Source of the DNA: JAWKTM01 sp041399085
GTDB lineage: Bacteria; Planctomycetota; Planctomycetia; Pirellulales; Pirellulaceae
NCBI GenBank assembly: GCA_041399085.1
Contig: JAWKTM010000031.1
Location: 17,966 to 81,965 of the forward strand
Length of the DNA stretch: 64,000 bases
Reading direction: 5' to 3'
Below are positions 18,824-27,894 of this stretch, in pieces. Each line of letters starts with the position of its first letter. Position 1 is the stretch's first letter. Below the pieces are notes generated by a model that saw nothing but the letters and a program-made list of their open reading frames with translations, searched no databases and was not told where the DNA came from. Both the position numbers and the translations under genes were made by a program.

Positions 18824-19255
18824 AAGCGCGCCCCGAAGCGTGTTAAGCTCGCCCCGAAGCGTGTTAAGCGCGCCCCGGAGTGACTTAAGCGCGCCTCGGC
18901 GTGACTTAAGCGCGCGAAGCCGCGTCTTAAGCAGCGTAAGGCGCTCCGTCGGACACTTAAGGCGCGCTCCGTCGGACACTTAAGACGCTCCGTCGGACAC
19001 TTAAGACGCTCCGTCGGACACTTAAGACGCTCCGTCGGACACTTAAGACGCTCCGTCGGACGCCTAGACGCTCCGTCGGACATAAGGCGCTCCGTCAGGC
19101 ACTTAAAGGCGCTCCGTCAGGCACTTAGACGGCTTCGTCGGGCATCTTAAGACGGTTCGTCGGGATCTTAAGACGGTTCGTCGGGATCTTAAGACGGTTC
19201 GTCGGGATCTTAAGACGGTTCGTCGGGATCTTATGTAGATCCATCGGGTGATTTT
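18824..19255. repeat. tandem array of about 20 units of mostly 21 bp
   Basis: Units begin AAG and end CTT, so every junction is the palindrome CTTAAG. Three sequence classes follow each other: units 1-5 (AAGCGCGCCCCGAAGCG...), units 7-15 (AAGRCGCTCCGTCGGAC...) and units 16-20 (AAGACGGTTCGTCGGGAT...). Most units are exactly 21 bp and a few are 9, 18, 22 or 23. The later classes keep GACG-nnn-CGTC, a small stem with changing loop. The array fills the gap between the glycosyltransferase and the kinase. Because 21 is divisible by three, some frames stay open and give heptad peptides (KCPTERL, RSRRTVL); no start or codon pattern supports a real protein. Confidence 0.9.
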
Positions 19256-19538
19256 CGTGACTCCCGGTCGGTTTTCGTTGCCCCCTCTACGGCTGATGCG
19301 CCGCCACGCCGCGTAACGATCGTGGGAATCGTGGCGACTTAACTTTGTCAGACCGATCGGCTGGTTGACGGACGAGAACGCCTTCGCGCTGAGGCTTCGG
19401 GACACAGGCTGGCAACCGGCCGATTTTTCGTGCGTTGCAGCGGCCGATAGCGTCGAATACGATGGATCGAACGGAACAATTTGGGGGGCGACATTCGGCT
19501 TGTCGCCGCACCATCAGAGGCGTTGGAGCACCCCACTC

Positions 19539-21047
19539 ATGGCCGAAGTGACTGCGGAAAAACTGAGCCAACGTCTGCTGGACGTGGGGTTGCTGGACTT
19601 GCGCCAAGTGGATTCGGTCTGGGGCGATCTGGGCACACGCCATGTGTCGGCCGAAGACTACATCGCCCACTTGGTTCGCAAGGAGTTTCTGACCAACTTT
19701 CAGGTCGAGCGGTTGGTTCGCGGAGAGCGGACTGGCTATTTCTATGGGCCGTACAAGGTGCTGTATATCATCGGCGCCGGTACGTTCGCTCGCGTGTATC
19801 GCGCGGTCCACCGCGACACGGGCCGGATCATGGCGGTCAAGGTGTTGCGGCGGCGGTTTCGCGAAGAGCCGGCTCAGCTCGAGCAGTTTCTTCGCGAAGC
19901 TCGCATGGGTATGAAGCTGCGGCATCCGAATATCGTGGCGATTCACGATGTCGATCCCGATGTGCGGGCGCCGTACATGGTGATGGAGTTCGTCGAAGGG
20001 CAGAATTTGCGCGAGTTGATTCGCGTCCGCAAGGCGATGCCGCCGCTGACGGCGATGAAGTTGCTGGCGGACATCGCGGCCGGCTTGGCTTACGCTGGCG
20101 AACAAGGCATTACGCACCGCGACTTGAAGATGTCGAACGTGCTGGTTTCCAGCGTGGGGCGAGCGAAGCTGGTGGACTTTGGTCTGGCGGCCGCGGCGAA
20201 TCGCGATAACGAAGATGCGTTGGCCGACTGCCCGAACGCCCGCGCGATCGACTACGCGACGCTAGAACGGGGCACGGGCGTGCGTAAGGACGACGCCCGC
20301 AGCGATATCTTTTTCGCCGGCTGCATTTTGTATCAGATGATGTGCGGCGAGTGGCCGTTGACGGAAACTCGCGATCGCCTGCAACGCTTGAACGTTTCGC
20401 GATTTCAAAACATCACGCCGCTGGGCAAAATGGTGGCGGATTGCCCGCCCGTGGCGATCACAATTGCCAACAAGGCGATGGAGTGGGATCCGACGCGGCG
20501 CTATCAAAATCCAGGCGACTTGCTGGCCGATGCCCAGGCGGCGATTCGTCGGCTGGAGCAAGGGGACGGCGTCGCCGCGGCGTTGCCAAAGGCGAGCGGC
20601 ACGGCCTCGGCCGAGTCTGCGGGCATGGATGGCGATCCGACGCGTGAGGGCGAATCGCGGACGGTAATGATCGTTGAATCCAAGACGGAGATGCAGGATA
20701 TCTTGCGCGACGCCTTGAAACGTCGCGGATACAAGGTGTTGGTGTTCGGCGACGCTCGGCGAGCTTTGGCTCGGTTCGAGATGGATCCAGACGCCGCGGA
20801 CTGCGTGCTGTTTTCCACGCCCGATTTGGCGGCCGAAGCGGTCGAGGCCTTCAATCAATTCGGCTCGAACGAAACCACGGCCAGCATTCCAGCGATCTTG
20901 CTGGTGGATCAGAAGCAACGCAGTTTGATCCAACGCGCGCATCTGGCCAGCCACCGAGTGATCCTGGCTTTGCCGCTGCGAGTGCGTGAGTTGCGAGCGA
21001 CTTTGGTCAAGCTCTTGGCCAGCGAAACGCCAGCCGGCAGCAGCTAG
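19539..21047 (+). CDS. serine/threonine protein kinase with C-terminal receiver-like domain
   Basis: The start is set at ATG 19539 (MAEVTAEKLSQRLLDVG), giving 502 residues; an upstream TTG frame at 19365 adds unconserved sequence. Residues 1-70 are the helical leader common in planctomycete kinases. The kinase domain shows GAGTFARVYRAV near 79-90, the ATP lysine in IMAVKVL (K101), catalytic HRDLKMSNVLV near 193, DFGLAAA near 213 and DARSDIFFAGCILYQMM. Residues 375-495 resemble a response-regulator receiver (VMIVESKTEMQDILRDALKRRGY) but lack the acidic pair and the phosphoacceptor aspartate (DCVLFSTPD where LLDxxxP is expected). No transmembrane segment is seen. It likely acts in cytoplasmic signalling; the substrate is unknown. 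Confidence 0.88.
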   Translation: MAEVTAEKLSQRLLDVGLLDLRQVDSVWGDLGTRHVSAEDYIAHLVRKEFLTNFQVERLVRGERTGYFYGPYKVLYIIGAGTFARVYRAVHRDTGRIMAVKVLRRRFREEPAQLEQFLREARMGMKLRHPNIVAIHDVDPDVRAPYMVMEFVEGQNLRELIRVRKAMPPLTAMKLLADIAAGLAYAGEQGITHRDLKMSNVLVSSVGRAKLVDFGLAAAANRDNEDALADCPNARAIDYATLERGTGVRKDDARSDIFFAGCILYQMMCGEWPLTETRDRLQRLNVSRFQNITPLGKMVADCPPVAITIANKAMEWDPTRRYQNPGDLLADAQAAIRRLEQGDGVAAALPKASGTASAESAGMDGDPTREGESRTVMIVESKTEMQDILRDALKRRGYKVLVFGDARRALARFEMDPDAADCVLFSTPDLAAEAVEAFNQFGSNETTASIPAILLVDQKQRSLIQRAHLASHRVILALPLRVRELRATLVKLLASETPAGSS

Positions 21048-21163
21048 TAGCTGGCTCGCGAAACTCGCCCTCAAGAAAGTCAATTGGGGGCATGCGCGGG
21101 CCATGCCCCCAAAAGGGAAGGAAGGGTTTTCAATGCGGCTTCGTTCATGAGCCGCTAGGTTTT

Positions 21164-21889
21164 TCAAGTCTCGTCAGGCTTGTCGGTCGCTGACGCATCG
21201 GATTCGGGTTTACTGGATTTGGGCTTGTCGGCATCTGGCCGTGATTTTTCTCGCTGTGCTCGCATTTCGGCGATCGCCTTTTCGCGCTCGTCGGCATCCA
21301 ATCGGCCGTTGCCGTTCGTGTCGTAACGTTCGACCAACTGCTGGCGATCCAGGCGGTTTCGGGGCGGTTGATTAGCGGCAATGCCGAAGCCATTGCCTTG
21401 GCCCGCGCCGTTGCGGAAGCGGGCCTGCATCGCTTGACGCATTTCCGTCCGCTCGGCCTCGTCCAACTGGCCGTCACCGTTCTTGTCGAAGCGTTTGGTG
21501 ATTTCCTCTCGCGACGGCATTCCAGCCGGTGCTCCGCCAGCCGGATTTCCCGCCGGGCCGCGAAAGCGTCGCATGGCCTGCATCGCTTCGGTTCGCTCAT
21601 CGTCACTCAGCCGGCCGTCGCCATCGGTGTCAAAACGCTTCAGCAGCTCTTCGCGGTTGGGCATACCAGCCGGACGACCAGCGGCGTCGCCTTGGCCCCG
21701 TTGTTTCAGATAAGCTTCCCGCGCGGCGGCTCGTTCCGATTCGTCGAGCTGTCCGTCGCCATTCTTGTCGAACCGCTTCATCAATTGAGCCCGCAGGTCG
21801 CCCCCTTTATCCGCGGCTTCGTCAGCTCGCGCAACGCCGGTCAAAGCCAGTGTTAACGCGAAAGCGGTTGCGACGAATTTGATCTGCAT
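21164..21889 (-). CDS. secreted EF-hand protein with four calcium-binding loops
   Basis: 241 residues with a clear signal peptide (MQIKFVATAFALTLALTGVA, cleavage near ARA-DEA). Four canonical EF-hand loops are spaced through the protein: DKNGDGQLDESE, DTDGDGRLSDDE, DKNGDGQLDEAE and DTNGNGRLDADE, each with Asp/Asn at 1, 3 and 5, Gly at 6 and Glu at 12. They are separated by Ala/Arg/Met-rich helices and Gly/Pro-rich linkers (GPAGNPAGGAPAGMPSRE). The C-terminus is polar (DKPKSSKPESDASATDKPDET). Proteins of this kind are frequent in planctomycetes and probably bind calcium outside the cytoplasm; no partner can be named. It converges with the kinase gene. Confidence 0.9.
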   Translation of the reverse strand: MQIKFVATAFALTLALTGVARADEAADKGGDLRAQLMKRFDKNGDGQLDESERAAAREAYLKQRGQGDAAGRPAGMPNREELLKRFDTDGDGRLSDDERTEAMQAMRRFRGPAGNPAGGAPAGMPSREEITKRFDKNGDGQLDEAERTEMRQAMQARFRNGAGQGNGFGIAANQPPRNRLDRQQLVERYDTNGNGRLDADEREKAIAEMRAQREKSRPDADKPKSSKPESDASATDKPDET

Positions 21890-22100
21890 GGGCCGTTCTT
21901 TCCTAATGTTGGGCCGTCGAACGGAGGAACCGGAGCGTCCCCGACGCCGATGACTTTCGTGCCGCTCGGTCTTTCCGGCGACAAAACTTGAAACCCCTTT
22001 CGGCGATCACGGTTTCGCCCACGCATGAAAAAATTTTGGTGCGAGTGGGTTGAGAGTGCGCCGCCGCCAGCCGCGTCTTTGCTCGTCAGCGGCCGCTAGT

Positions 22101-22395
22101 TCATCGTTCGATCCACAACAGGATGCCTGTGTGGTCGCGGCGGGAGGCCGGAGAATTCGTCGCGTCGTTGGCTTCGTTCGATGCCTCGCTCGTCTCGGGC
22201 GCTGGCTTGCAAAACGTCATCTGTCGCAGGCAAAGCGGCTGATCGACGTCCTGTTGGCTTACTTCCGTGTAATCGCCGCTCGACGCCGAACCTTGGCCCG
22301 GCGGCCAACTGGCGCTGTTCAAGGCCCGCTTGGATCGCTAATCCCGCGCCCACCACCACGGCCACCCACAGAGTTATCTTCAGCAAGAATCGCAT
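22101..22395 (-). pseudogene. small membrane-anchored protein, apparently frameshifted
   Basis: The ATG at 22395 lies 18 bp after the stop of the protease gene and opens MRFLLKITLWVAVVVGAGLAIQAGL, a convincing single membrane helix or signal anchor. After this the same frame becomes Arg/Pro-rich with poor codon usage. The neighbouring frame (from about 22322 to 22101) reads SGDYTEVSQQDVDQPLCLRQMTFCKPAPETSEASNE in pieces, with normal composition and GC-rich third positions. A one-base slip near 22325 would join them into a protein of about 97 residues. The family was not recognised. Co-transcription with the protease is likely. Without the slip only an odd product of about 99 residues would be made. 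Confidence 0.45.
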
Positions 22396-22415
22396 GCAAC
22401 GCTCTTGAGCGGCGG

Positions 22416-23522
22416 TTACATCTTCAACACCATCACCACGCACGGGCTGACCAGCCGATCCACCACGTCCCAATCCGAGTTGCTGGCGTCCGGCAGCGGC
22501 GGGCTGTTGGTGACACCGTAGCCGGGGCAATGGCTGCGCAAGAAGCGATCGAGCGTATCGGCCGGGATCGCCATGCCATAGCTGTCCAAGCCATAGTCGT
22601 TCGTGCTCTTCGCCGTGACCATGCCGACCACTTCGCCTCGCGAATTACAGAGCGGGCCGCCGCTGTTGCCCGGATTCACTCGGCAATCCAGCAGCAGCAT
22701 GTTGCCGCTGGTAATCTCCGGCAGCGAGCTCACGACGCCCGTCGTCAGCTTTAGCTCGCGGCCCAAAATATCGCCCAACGGATATCCAAACGCGGCCACC
22801 CGAGCGCCCCGCCGCATTTGTCCCGGAGTCACCGTCATCGTGCGCATCTTGGACCCCGGCTGCAACTGCAGCCGCAGCAAAGCCATGTCGTTGGCCGAAT
22901 CCTGCGCGACCACTTCGGCTGGCACCATGTCGTTCAAATACGACAATCGCACGAACAGCTCGCCAGGGCCCTCGATCACATGGTGATTGGTCAACACGTA
23001 ACCCGATTGATGAATGACGAAGCCGGTGCCGGACGAAAGCGGACCATCGGCGGAAACCGTCGACGAACCGCCAACCGCCATTACGATCAGTAACACGAAC
23101 ATAAAGCCCAAGACACCGAGCACGCTGACTCCGCCCAAGATAAAAGCGATCACCAACGCCGCCGAACTTCGCTGCTTGCCGCTGCCGCCTCTCGAAGTCG
23201 CAGCACGCGGTTTCGATACAGCGGGACGCGGCGACGCATAGCCGCTCGCTTGCGTCGGATAGCTCGGCGCACTCGGACGCGGCGGTTGGCCGGGCGGAGG
23301 ATAGGCGGGCGGCGCGTAAGCACGTGGCGAGTTGACTGGGGGCGAATAGACCGGCCGTTGTGGCATCGCCGGCGCGGTGGGCGTGGGCAATGGCGGCGCG
23401 GAAGCTAAGTTCATCGGCACCCGCAGAGTTTGGCCGCAACTGCAAGTCACGACGCTGCCAGCCAAAGGATCGGCGGCGGAAAACTGCATCGAGCAGCGCG
23501 GGCATTGGACGAGAATCGGCAT
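22416..23522 (-). CDS. membrane-anchored trypsin-like serine protease with zinc ribbon
   Basis: The start at ATG 23522 (MPILVQCPRCSMQF) is preferred; the ATG nine codons earlier adds no conserved sequence. A short zinc ribbon (CPRC ... CSCG) is followed by a long Pro/Ala/Tyr-rich linker and one membrane helix (ALVIAFILGGVSVLGVLGFM). A trypsin_2/HtrA-like domain comes next with the triad His in YVLTNHHVI, Asp in SANDMALLRLQ and Ser in VNPGNSGGPLCN. No PDZ domain follows. The topology suggests a cytoplasmic zinc ribbon and a protease domain outside the membrane, perhaps in stress or protein quality control. The gene is divergent from the histidine kinase 100 bp away. Confidence 0.87.
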   Translation of the reverse strand: MPILVQCPRCSMQFSAADPLAGSVVTCSCGQTLRVPMNLASAPPLPTPTAPAMPQRPVYSPPVNSPRAYAPPAYPPPGQPPRPSAPSYPTQASGYASPRPAVSKPRAATSRGGSGKQRSSAALVIAFILGGVSVLGVLGFMFVLLIVMAVGGSSTVSADGPLSSGTGFVIHQSGYVLTNHHVIEGPGELFVRLSYLNDMVPAEVVAQDSANDMALLRLQLQPGSKMRTMTVTPGQMRRGARVAAFGYPLGDILGRELKLTTGVVSSLPEITSGNMLLLDCRVNPGNSGGPLCNSRGEVVGMVTAKSTNDYGLDSYGMAIPADTLDRFLRSHCPGYGVTNSPPLPDASNSDWDVVDRLVSPCVVMVLKM

Positions 23523-23621
23523 CGGGTATCTTCCCAGCCTAGGAGCCAATCTGACGAGTGGGCATAATGGTAATTTACCGCTCCCCTCGTTGCCATGTAA
23601 AGCGTCATTCGCGAGACCATT

Positions 23622-24593
23622 ATGTTCGAACGCCGCTCGCTTCGCTGGCCCATTACTTTGGGCGTCTTGATGATCGTGCTAACCGTCGCGTTGACGGTCG
23701 GCTGGGTGCTGATGTCGATCAACGCGGCTTCCAGCAGCGAACAGCCGTCGGTCTACTGGACGCTGTTGGCCGTCGGCTCGGCGTTCCTCGCACTGATCCT
23801 GACCGGCGTGGTCACTTACCTAACGCTGACCATCAAGTCGGTGAACTTGACCGTGCGGCAATCCAACTTTATCGACAGCGTTACGCACGAACTGAAATCG
23901 CCGATCGCGTCGCTGAAACTGTATCTGCAAACAATGAATCGGCGATCCGTGACGGCCGAAAAACGCGAGCAGTTTTTGCGGGCGATGTTGGAGGATGTCG
24001 AGCGGCTGGACCAATTGATTACACATTTGCTCGAAGCCGGACGTGTCGAAAAAGAGAACGTGGCCGGCGACCAAGAATGGGTCTCCGTCGATGGATTGGT
24101 AATCGAGGTGGCGGAAGCCGTTTGCGTGCGGTACCAAGTGCCGCTGTCGATCATTCGCTTCGATCTGTCGGCGTGCGAGGTCGAGGCTCGCCGCATGGAG
24201 CTGTCGATCATCCTGCGAAATCTGTTGGACAACGCGGTTAAGTATGCCGGCGAGCGGCCGCAGGTATCGGTTCAGGCGACCGTGGTCGACGAACGGGTGA
24301 AGTTGACGATTGCCGACAATGGCCCAGGCATTCCCAAAGAGGCGCGACGAAAAATATTCGGCCGCTTCGTGCGACTTGGATTGGAGCTGGAACGACAGAA
24401 GCCTGGAACCGGCCTCGGTCTCTACATCGCTCGCACCCTGGTTCGGCGGCTGCGCGGCAAGATTCGCGTCGTGGACAACGAAACCGCTCCAGGCACCACA
24501 TTCGAAGTGGTGTTGCCCGGCCGAGCCGCCGAACGGCCCGCCGCGGCGCCGTCGACGGCCAAACCGCTTCCCACGGACGAAGAAGCGGCCTAA
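23622..24593 (+). CDS. sensor histidine kinase
   Basis: 323 residues. Two membrane helices (ITLGVLMIVLTVALTVGWVL and LLAVGSAFLALILTGVVTYL) enclose only about 20 residues, so there is almost no external sensor domain. The dimerisation box SVTHELKSPIASLKL has the phosphoacceptor His at about 90. The catalytic domain has the N box NLLDNAVKYAG, G1 DNGPGIP and G2 GTGLGLYIARTLV. The C-terminus is Ala/Pro-rich. It autophosphorylates and passes phosphate to the response regulator that follows 4 bp later. With so small an extracytoplasmic loop it probably senses the membrane or an intracellular signal. The first ATG after the divergent gap is used. Confidence 0.92.
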   Translation: MFERRSLRWPITLGVLMIVLTVALTVGWVLMSINAASSSEQPSVYWTLLAVGSAFLALILTGVVTYLTLTIKSVNLTVRQSNFIDSVTHELKSPIASLKLYLQTMNRRSVTAEKREQFLRAMLEDVERLDQLITHLLEAGRVEKENVAGDQEWVSVDGLVIEVAEAVCVRYQVPLSIIRFDLSACEVEARRMELSIILRNLLDNAVKYAGERPQVSVQATVVDERVKLTIADNGPGIPKEARRKIFGRFVRLGLELERQKPGTGLGLYIARTLVRRLRGKIRVVDNETAPGTTFEVVLPGRAAERPAAAPSTAKPLPTDEEAA

Positions 24594-24597
24594 GCCC

Positions 24598-25431
24598 ATG
24601 TCTTATTCACTTCCCCCATTCCGCAATCATGCCGCGCAAGCCATGACGAACGCTCATATTTTGGTCGTCGAAGATGAAAGGCACTTGGCCGATGGCATTT
24701 GCTTTAATTTGGAAGAAGAAGGTTATCGTGTCACCGTGGTGGCGGATGGTCCGAGTGCCTTACGGGTACTGAACGAGGAAGCCACGCCCGTCGATCTCTT
24801 AATCCTCGATATCATGTTGCCCGGTATGAGCGGTTATGCGGTATGTGAAACGCTACGCGACGCGGGAAAGAACATGCCCGTGCTTATGCTCAGCGCCCGG
24901 ACGCTCAGCGAGGACCGCACGCGCGGTTTTGATGTGGGCGCCGACCAATACATGACCAAACCATTTGAATTGGACGAGTTGCTTTCGCGCGTTAAAAACC
25001 TGCTAACGCTGGCTACCCGACGCACGACTGGCAAGGCCCGTGTGGTGGCGGCGGACTGGATCCACTTTGGCCAAGCTCGCGTTAACTTCGCCACGCATGA
25101 AGTGTTCGTCGGCGAAAACCCGGTTCGGATGACGCCGTTGGAGCTCAAGCTGCTGCACTATTTCGTGGACCATCCCAATCGAGTGATTCCGCGAGGCGAA
25201 CTGTTGGAGCGTGTGTGGGAGATGCCAGCCTATATGAATACGCGAGCTCCCGACCAGTTTCTCCGCCGCCTGCGAAAAGTCTTCGAAACGGAACCTGCCC
25301 GCCCACGATACTTCATCACAATTCGTGACGCCGGATATCGCTTCGTCCCCGAACCTGAAAACGAAACCGATGACGGCGAGGAAGCCGGTGAATCCGGCGA
25401 AACTGATGAAACCGGCGAAACGGATGAGTGA
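24598..25431 (+). CDS. OmpR/PhoB-type response regulator
   Basis: Starts at ATG 24598, 4 bp after the kinase stop; ATG 24643 (MTNAHILVVEDERH) is an alternative that begins exactly at the receiver. Receiver: acidic pair in VVEDE, phosphoacceptor D71 in LLILDIMLPG, conserved Ser/Thr in MLSA and Lys in YMTKPFEL. A winged-helix DNA-binding domain follows (MTPLELKLLHYFVDHPNRVI ... RRLRKVFETE ... GYRFVPE). The tail is unusually acidic and repetitive (GEEAGESGETDETGETDE). It regulates transcription as the partner of the kinase. It lies 51 bp before hypF on the same strand, so control of the hyp operon is possible but not shown. Confidence 0.92.
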   Translation: MSYSLPPFRNHAAQAMTNAHILVVEDERHLADGICFNLEEEGYRVTVVADGPSALRVLNEEATPVDLLILDIMLPGMSGYAVCETLRDAGKNMPVLMLSARTLSEDRTRGFDVGADQYMTKPFELDELLSRVKNLLTLATRRTTGKARVVAADWIHFGQARVNFATHEVFVGENPVRMTPLELKLLHYFVDHPNRVIPRGELLERVWEMPAYMNTRAPDQFLRRLRKVFETEPARPRYFITIRDAGYRFVPEPENETDDGEEAGESGETDETGETDE

Positions 25432-25482
25432 GAGTCCTCATTCTCAGGCATTGGTTATCCTACTCAAGTTGGCATAACTCTC

Positions 25483-27882
25483 ATGCGGCGACTGGCAATC
25501 ACGATTCGGGGCATCGTGCAAGGCGTCGGCTTTCGGCCCTACGTGTATGGCTTAGCGCGGCGATACGCCTTAGGCGGCTTTGTCTGCAATCGTTCTGGAG
25601 AAGTGAGGATCGAGATCGAAGGCGAATCGGCGGCAATTGATGGCTTCCTAGCCGACTTGCGATTGAAAGCCCCGCCGTTGGCTCGTATCGAACATGTGTG
25701 GACGGAGCCGATTAGTCCCATGGGCGAAAGGGACTTTCGGATCGCGGCCAGCGACTCCGGCCCGGCCAACTCGATCATGATCTCGGCCGACGTAGCCACT
25801 TGTGATGACTGTTTAAGCGAGCTATTTGAACCCGCGGACCGCCGTTTTGGCTATCCATTTCTAAATTGTACGAATTGTGGGCCGCGGCTAACGATAATCC
25901 AATCTGCGCCCTATGATCGAGCGCGGACCACTATGTCGTCGTTTGCGATGTGTGATGCCTGCAGATGTGAGTATGGAGACCCCACGAACCGTCGCTTTCA
26001 CGCCCAGCCCACGGCCTGCGCGAGCTGCGGCCCGGCCCTGTCAATCGAGCATGCGTGTGAAAGCGAGCGATCTGACGCCGATCCGCTGGAGCAGTTCGCC
26101 TCGGCCATCGAACGCGGCGAAATCGGCGCGATCAAAGGATTGGGAGGCTATCACTTGGTCTGTGATGCCACGAACACTAAGGCGGTCAGTCGGCTGCGCG
26201 AGCGGAAACATCGCGAAGAAAAGCCTTTGGCGATTATGGTCGCCGATGTGGAGGCCGCCCGGCGATTTTGCGAAGTTAATGACCAAGAGCGAAAGCTACT
26301 CGAATCACCCCGCGGACTCATTGTTCTCCTAAGACGAACCACAGTCGATTTACTCACTAATTCGGCCATTTCTCCGGCTGTCGCTCCCGACAATCCTTTT
26401 CTTGGCGTCATACTGCCATACACGCCACTCCATCATTTACTAATGCGCCGGTTAAGCAACCGCCCCGTGGTGATGACCAGCGGAAACGCGACGGACGAAC
26501 CAATCGCATACCAAAACGAAGATGCTCGAAGCCGGTTGAGCGGCATTGCCGATATCTTCCTCACACATAACCGCCCTATTCGTGTGCGGGCCGATGATTC
26601 GATCGTCCGTGTGAATGATGGCAACCAACAGATCGTGCGTCGATCACGTGGTTTCGCGCCGGAACCCATCCAGTTGCCAATTGCATGTGATACGCCCACT
26701 CTGGCCGTCGGTGGGCAATTCAAAAGTGTCTTTGCCCACGGGCGAGACCGACATGCGATCCTCAGTCATCATTTGGGCGATTTGGACCATTACGATGCCT
26801 ACCAAGCATTCGAGCGCGACGTGCGACTGTACGAGCAGTTGTTCGAGGTGACGCCGCAGCGAATCGTCCATGATTTGCATCCCGATTATGGCTCGACAGG
26901 ATACGCAACGCGCCGAGCGAGCGATGAGTGTATCGAACGATTGGGCGTTCAACATCATCACGCCCATATGGCCAGTTGTATGGCGGAACACGGCTTAACC
27001 GAGTCGGTGATAGGTGTGGTGTGGGATGGCGCCGGATACGGGCTGGACGGAGCGATTTGGGGTGGGGAAATGCTGGTGGGCGACTATACCGGTTTCGTCC
27101 GTGCTGCTCACTTTCGTTATGTTCGGTTGCCGGGCGGCGATCGAGCGGTGCGGGAACCTTGGCGAATCGCCATCGCCCACTTGCGAGACGCGGACTGCCC
27201 CAACTCGGACCGACTCGCGATCTCGCCATCGCAATCGAGGCTCGTCGAACGGATGATCGCCCGCGGATTTAACGCTCCCTTTACATCGAGCGCGGGACGA
27301 TTGTTCGATGCCGTTGCGGCCTTGATCGGCCTGCGCGACGAAGTTACCTATGAGGGTCAGGCGGCAATGCAGCTTGAATGGCTGGCGACGCAGTCTGACG
27401 ATCGCGAAACGTATCCGATCGAGTTGACGGAAGACGGATCGCGGCCCGTTGGCATTGGGCGACTACCGCCCGTTTCGAATAGCTCGCCATTTGGCAATTC
27501 ACCCGGAAACGCGTTCGCTCGCGACTGGCACACGTTTCCTTTCGTAATCGACACGCGTCCTTTGATTCGCTCGGGTGTGGAAGACATGTCCCGCGAAACG
27601 CTTCTGTCCACGATCGCTCGCCGATTCCATTCGTCGCTCGTCGACGCGATCGTTGCCGGCTGCGAACGAATCCGGCAAACGACAGCGATTGCCACGGTGG
27701 TGCTCAGCGGCGGAGTGTTCTTAAATACGATCCTCAGCTGCGAAGCGCCCCAGCGACTGCGCGCTGCCGGCTTTCGCGTATATTGTCAGCAACTCGTACC
27801 GCCCGGCGACGGCGGCTTGTGTCTCGGCCAACTAGCCGTCGCCGCATGCCAGAACAAAATGGCACTGGACCGAGATGATTAG
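25483..27882 (+). CDS. hypF: [NiFe] hydrogenase maturation carbamoyltransferase HypF
   Basis: 799 residues, near the usual HypF length. An acylphosphatase domain (GIVQGVGFRPYVYGLA) is followed by two zinc fingers of C-x2-C-x18-C-x2-C form (CDDC...CTNC and CDAC...CASC), a YrdC/Sua5-like domain (IKGLGGYHLVCDA ... KHREEKPLAIMV) and a Kae1-like domain with the metal site HHHAH (VQHHHAHMASCMAEHGL) and VVLSGGVFLNTIL. HypF carbamoylates the C-terminal Cys of HypE from carbamoyl phosphate and ATP, supplying the future cyanide ligands of the hydrogenase iron. It is the first gene of hypFCDEAB, with 12 bp to hypC. All key motifs are present. Confidence 0.97.
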   Translation: MRRLAITIRGIVQGVGFRPYVYGLARRYALGGFVCNRSGEVRIEIEGESAAIDGFLADLRLKAPPLARIEHVWTEPISPMGERDFRIAASDSGPANSIMISADVATCDDCLSELFEPADRRFGYPFLNCTNCGPRLTIIQSAPYDRARTTMSSFAMCDACRCEYGDPTNRRFHAQPTACASCGPALSIEHACESERSDADPLEQFASAIERGEIGAIKGLGGYHLVCDATNTKAVSRLRERKHREEKPLAIMVADVEAARRFCEVNDQERKLLESPRGLIVLLRRTTVDLLTNSAISPAVAPDNPFLGVILPYTPLHHLLMRRLSNRPVVMTSGNATDEPIAYQNEDARSRLSGIADIFLTHNRPIRVRADDSIVRVNDGNQQIVRRSRGFAPEPIQLPIACDTPTLAVGGQFKSVFAHGRDRHAILSHHLGDLDHYDAYQAFERDVRLYEQLFEVTPQRIVHDLHPDYGSTGYATRRASDECIERLGVQHHHAHMASCMAEHGLTESVIGVVWDGAGYGLDGAIWGGEMLVGDYTGFVRAAHFRYVRLPGGDRAVREPWRIAIAHLRDADCPNSDRLAISPSQSRLVERMIARGFNAPFTSSAGRLFDAVAALIGLRDEVTYEGQAAMQLEWLATQSDDRETYPIELTEDGSRPVGIGRLPPVSNSSPFGNSPGNAFARDWHTFPFVIDTRPLIRSGVEDMSRETLLSTIARRFHSSLVDAIVAGCERIRQTTAIATVVLSGGVFLNTILSCEAPQRLRAAGFRVYCQQLVPPGDGGLCLGQLAVAACQNKMALDRDD

Positions 27883-27894
27883 GAGATTAACACC

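Noticed and set aside
18824..19255. Possible CRISPR array
   Set aside because: Units follow each other without spacers, are too short, and no cas genes are nearby.
18712..19405. Minus-strand heptad-repeat proteins (KCPTERL, RSRRTVL)
   Set aside because: Open frames are a consequence of the 21-bp unit; no ribosome site and no family; frames break where unit length changes.
19365..19538. TTG start extending the Ser/Thr kinase by 58 residues
   Set aside because: The extension has no similarity to kinase leaders; ATG 19539 starts the usual helical leader.
22050..22754. Plus-strand frame opposite the trypsin-like protease
   Set aside because: Antisense shadow with Arg/His-rich composition.
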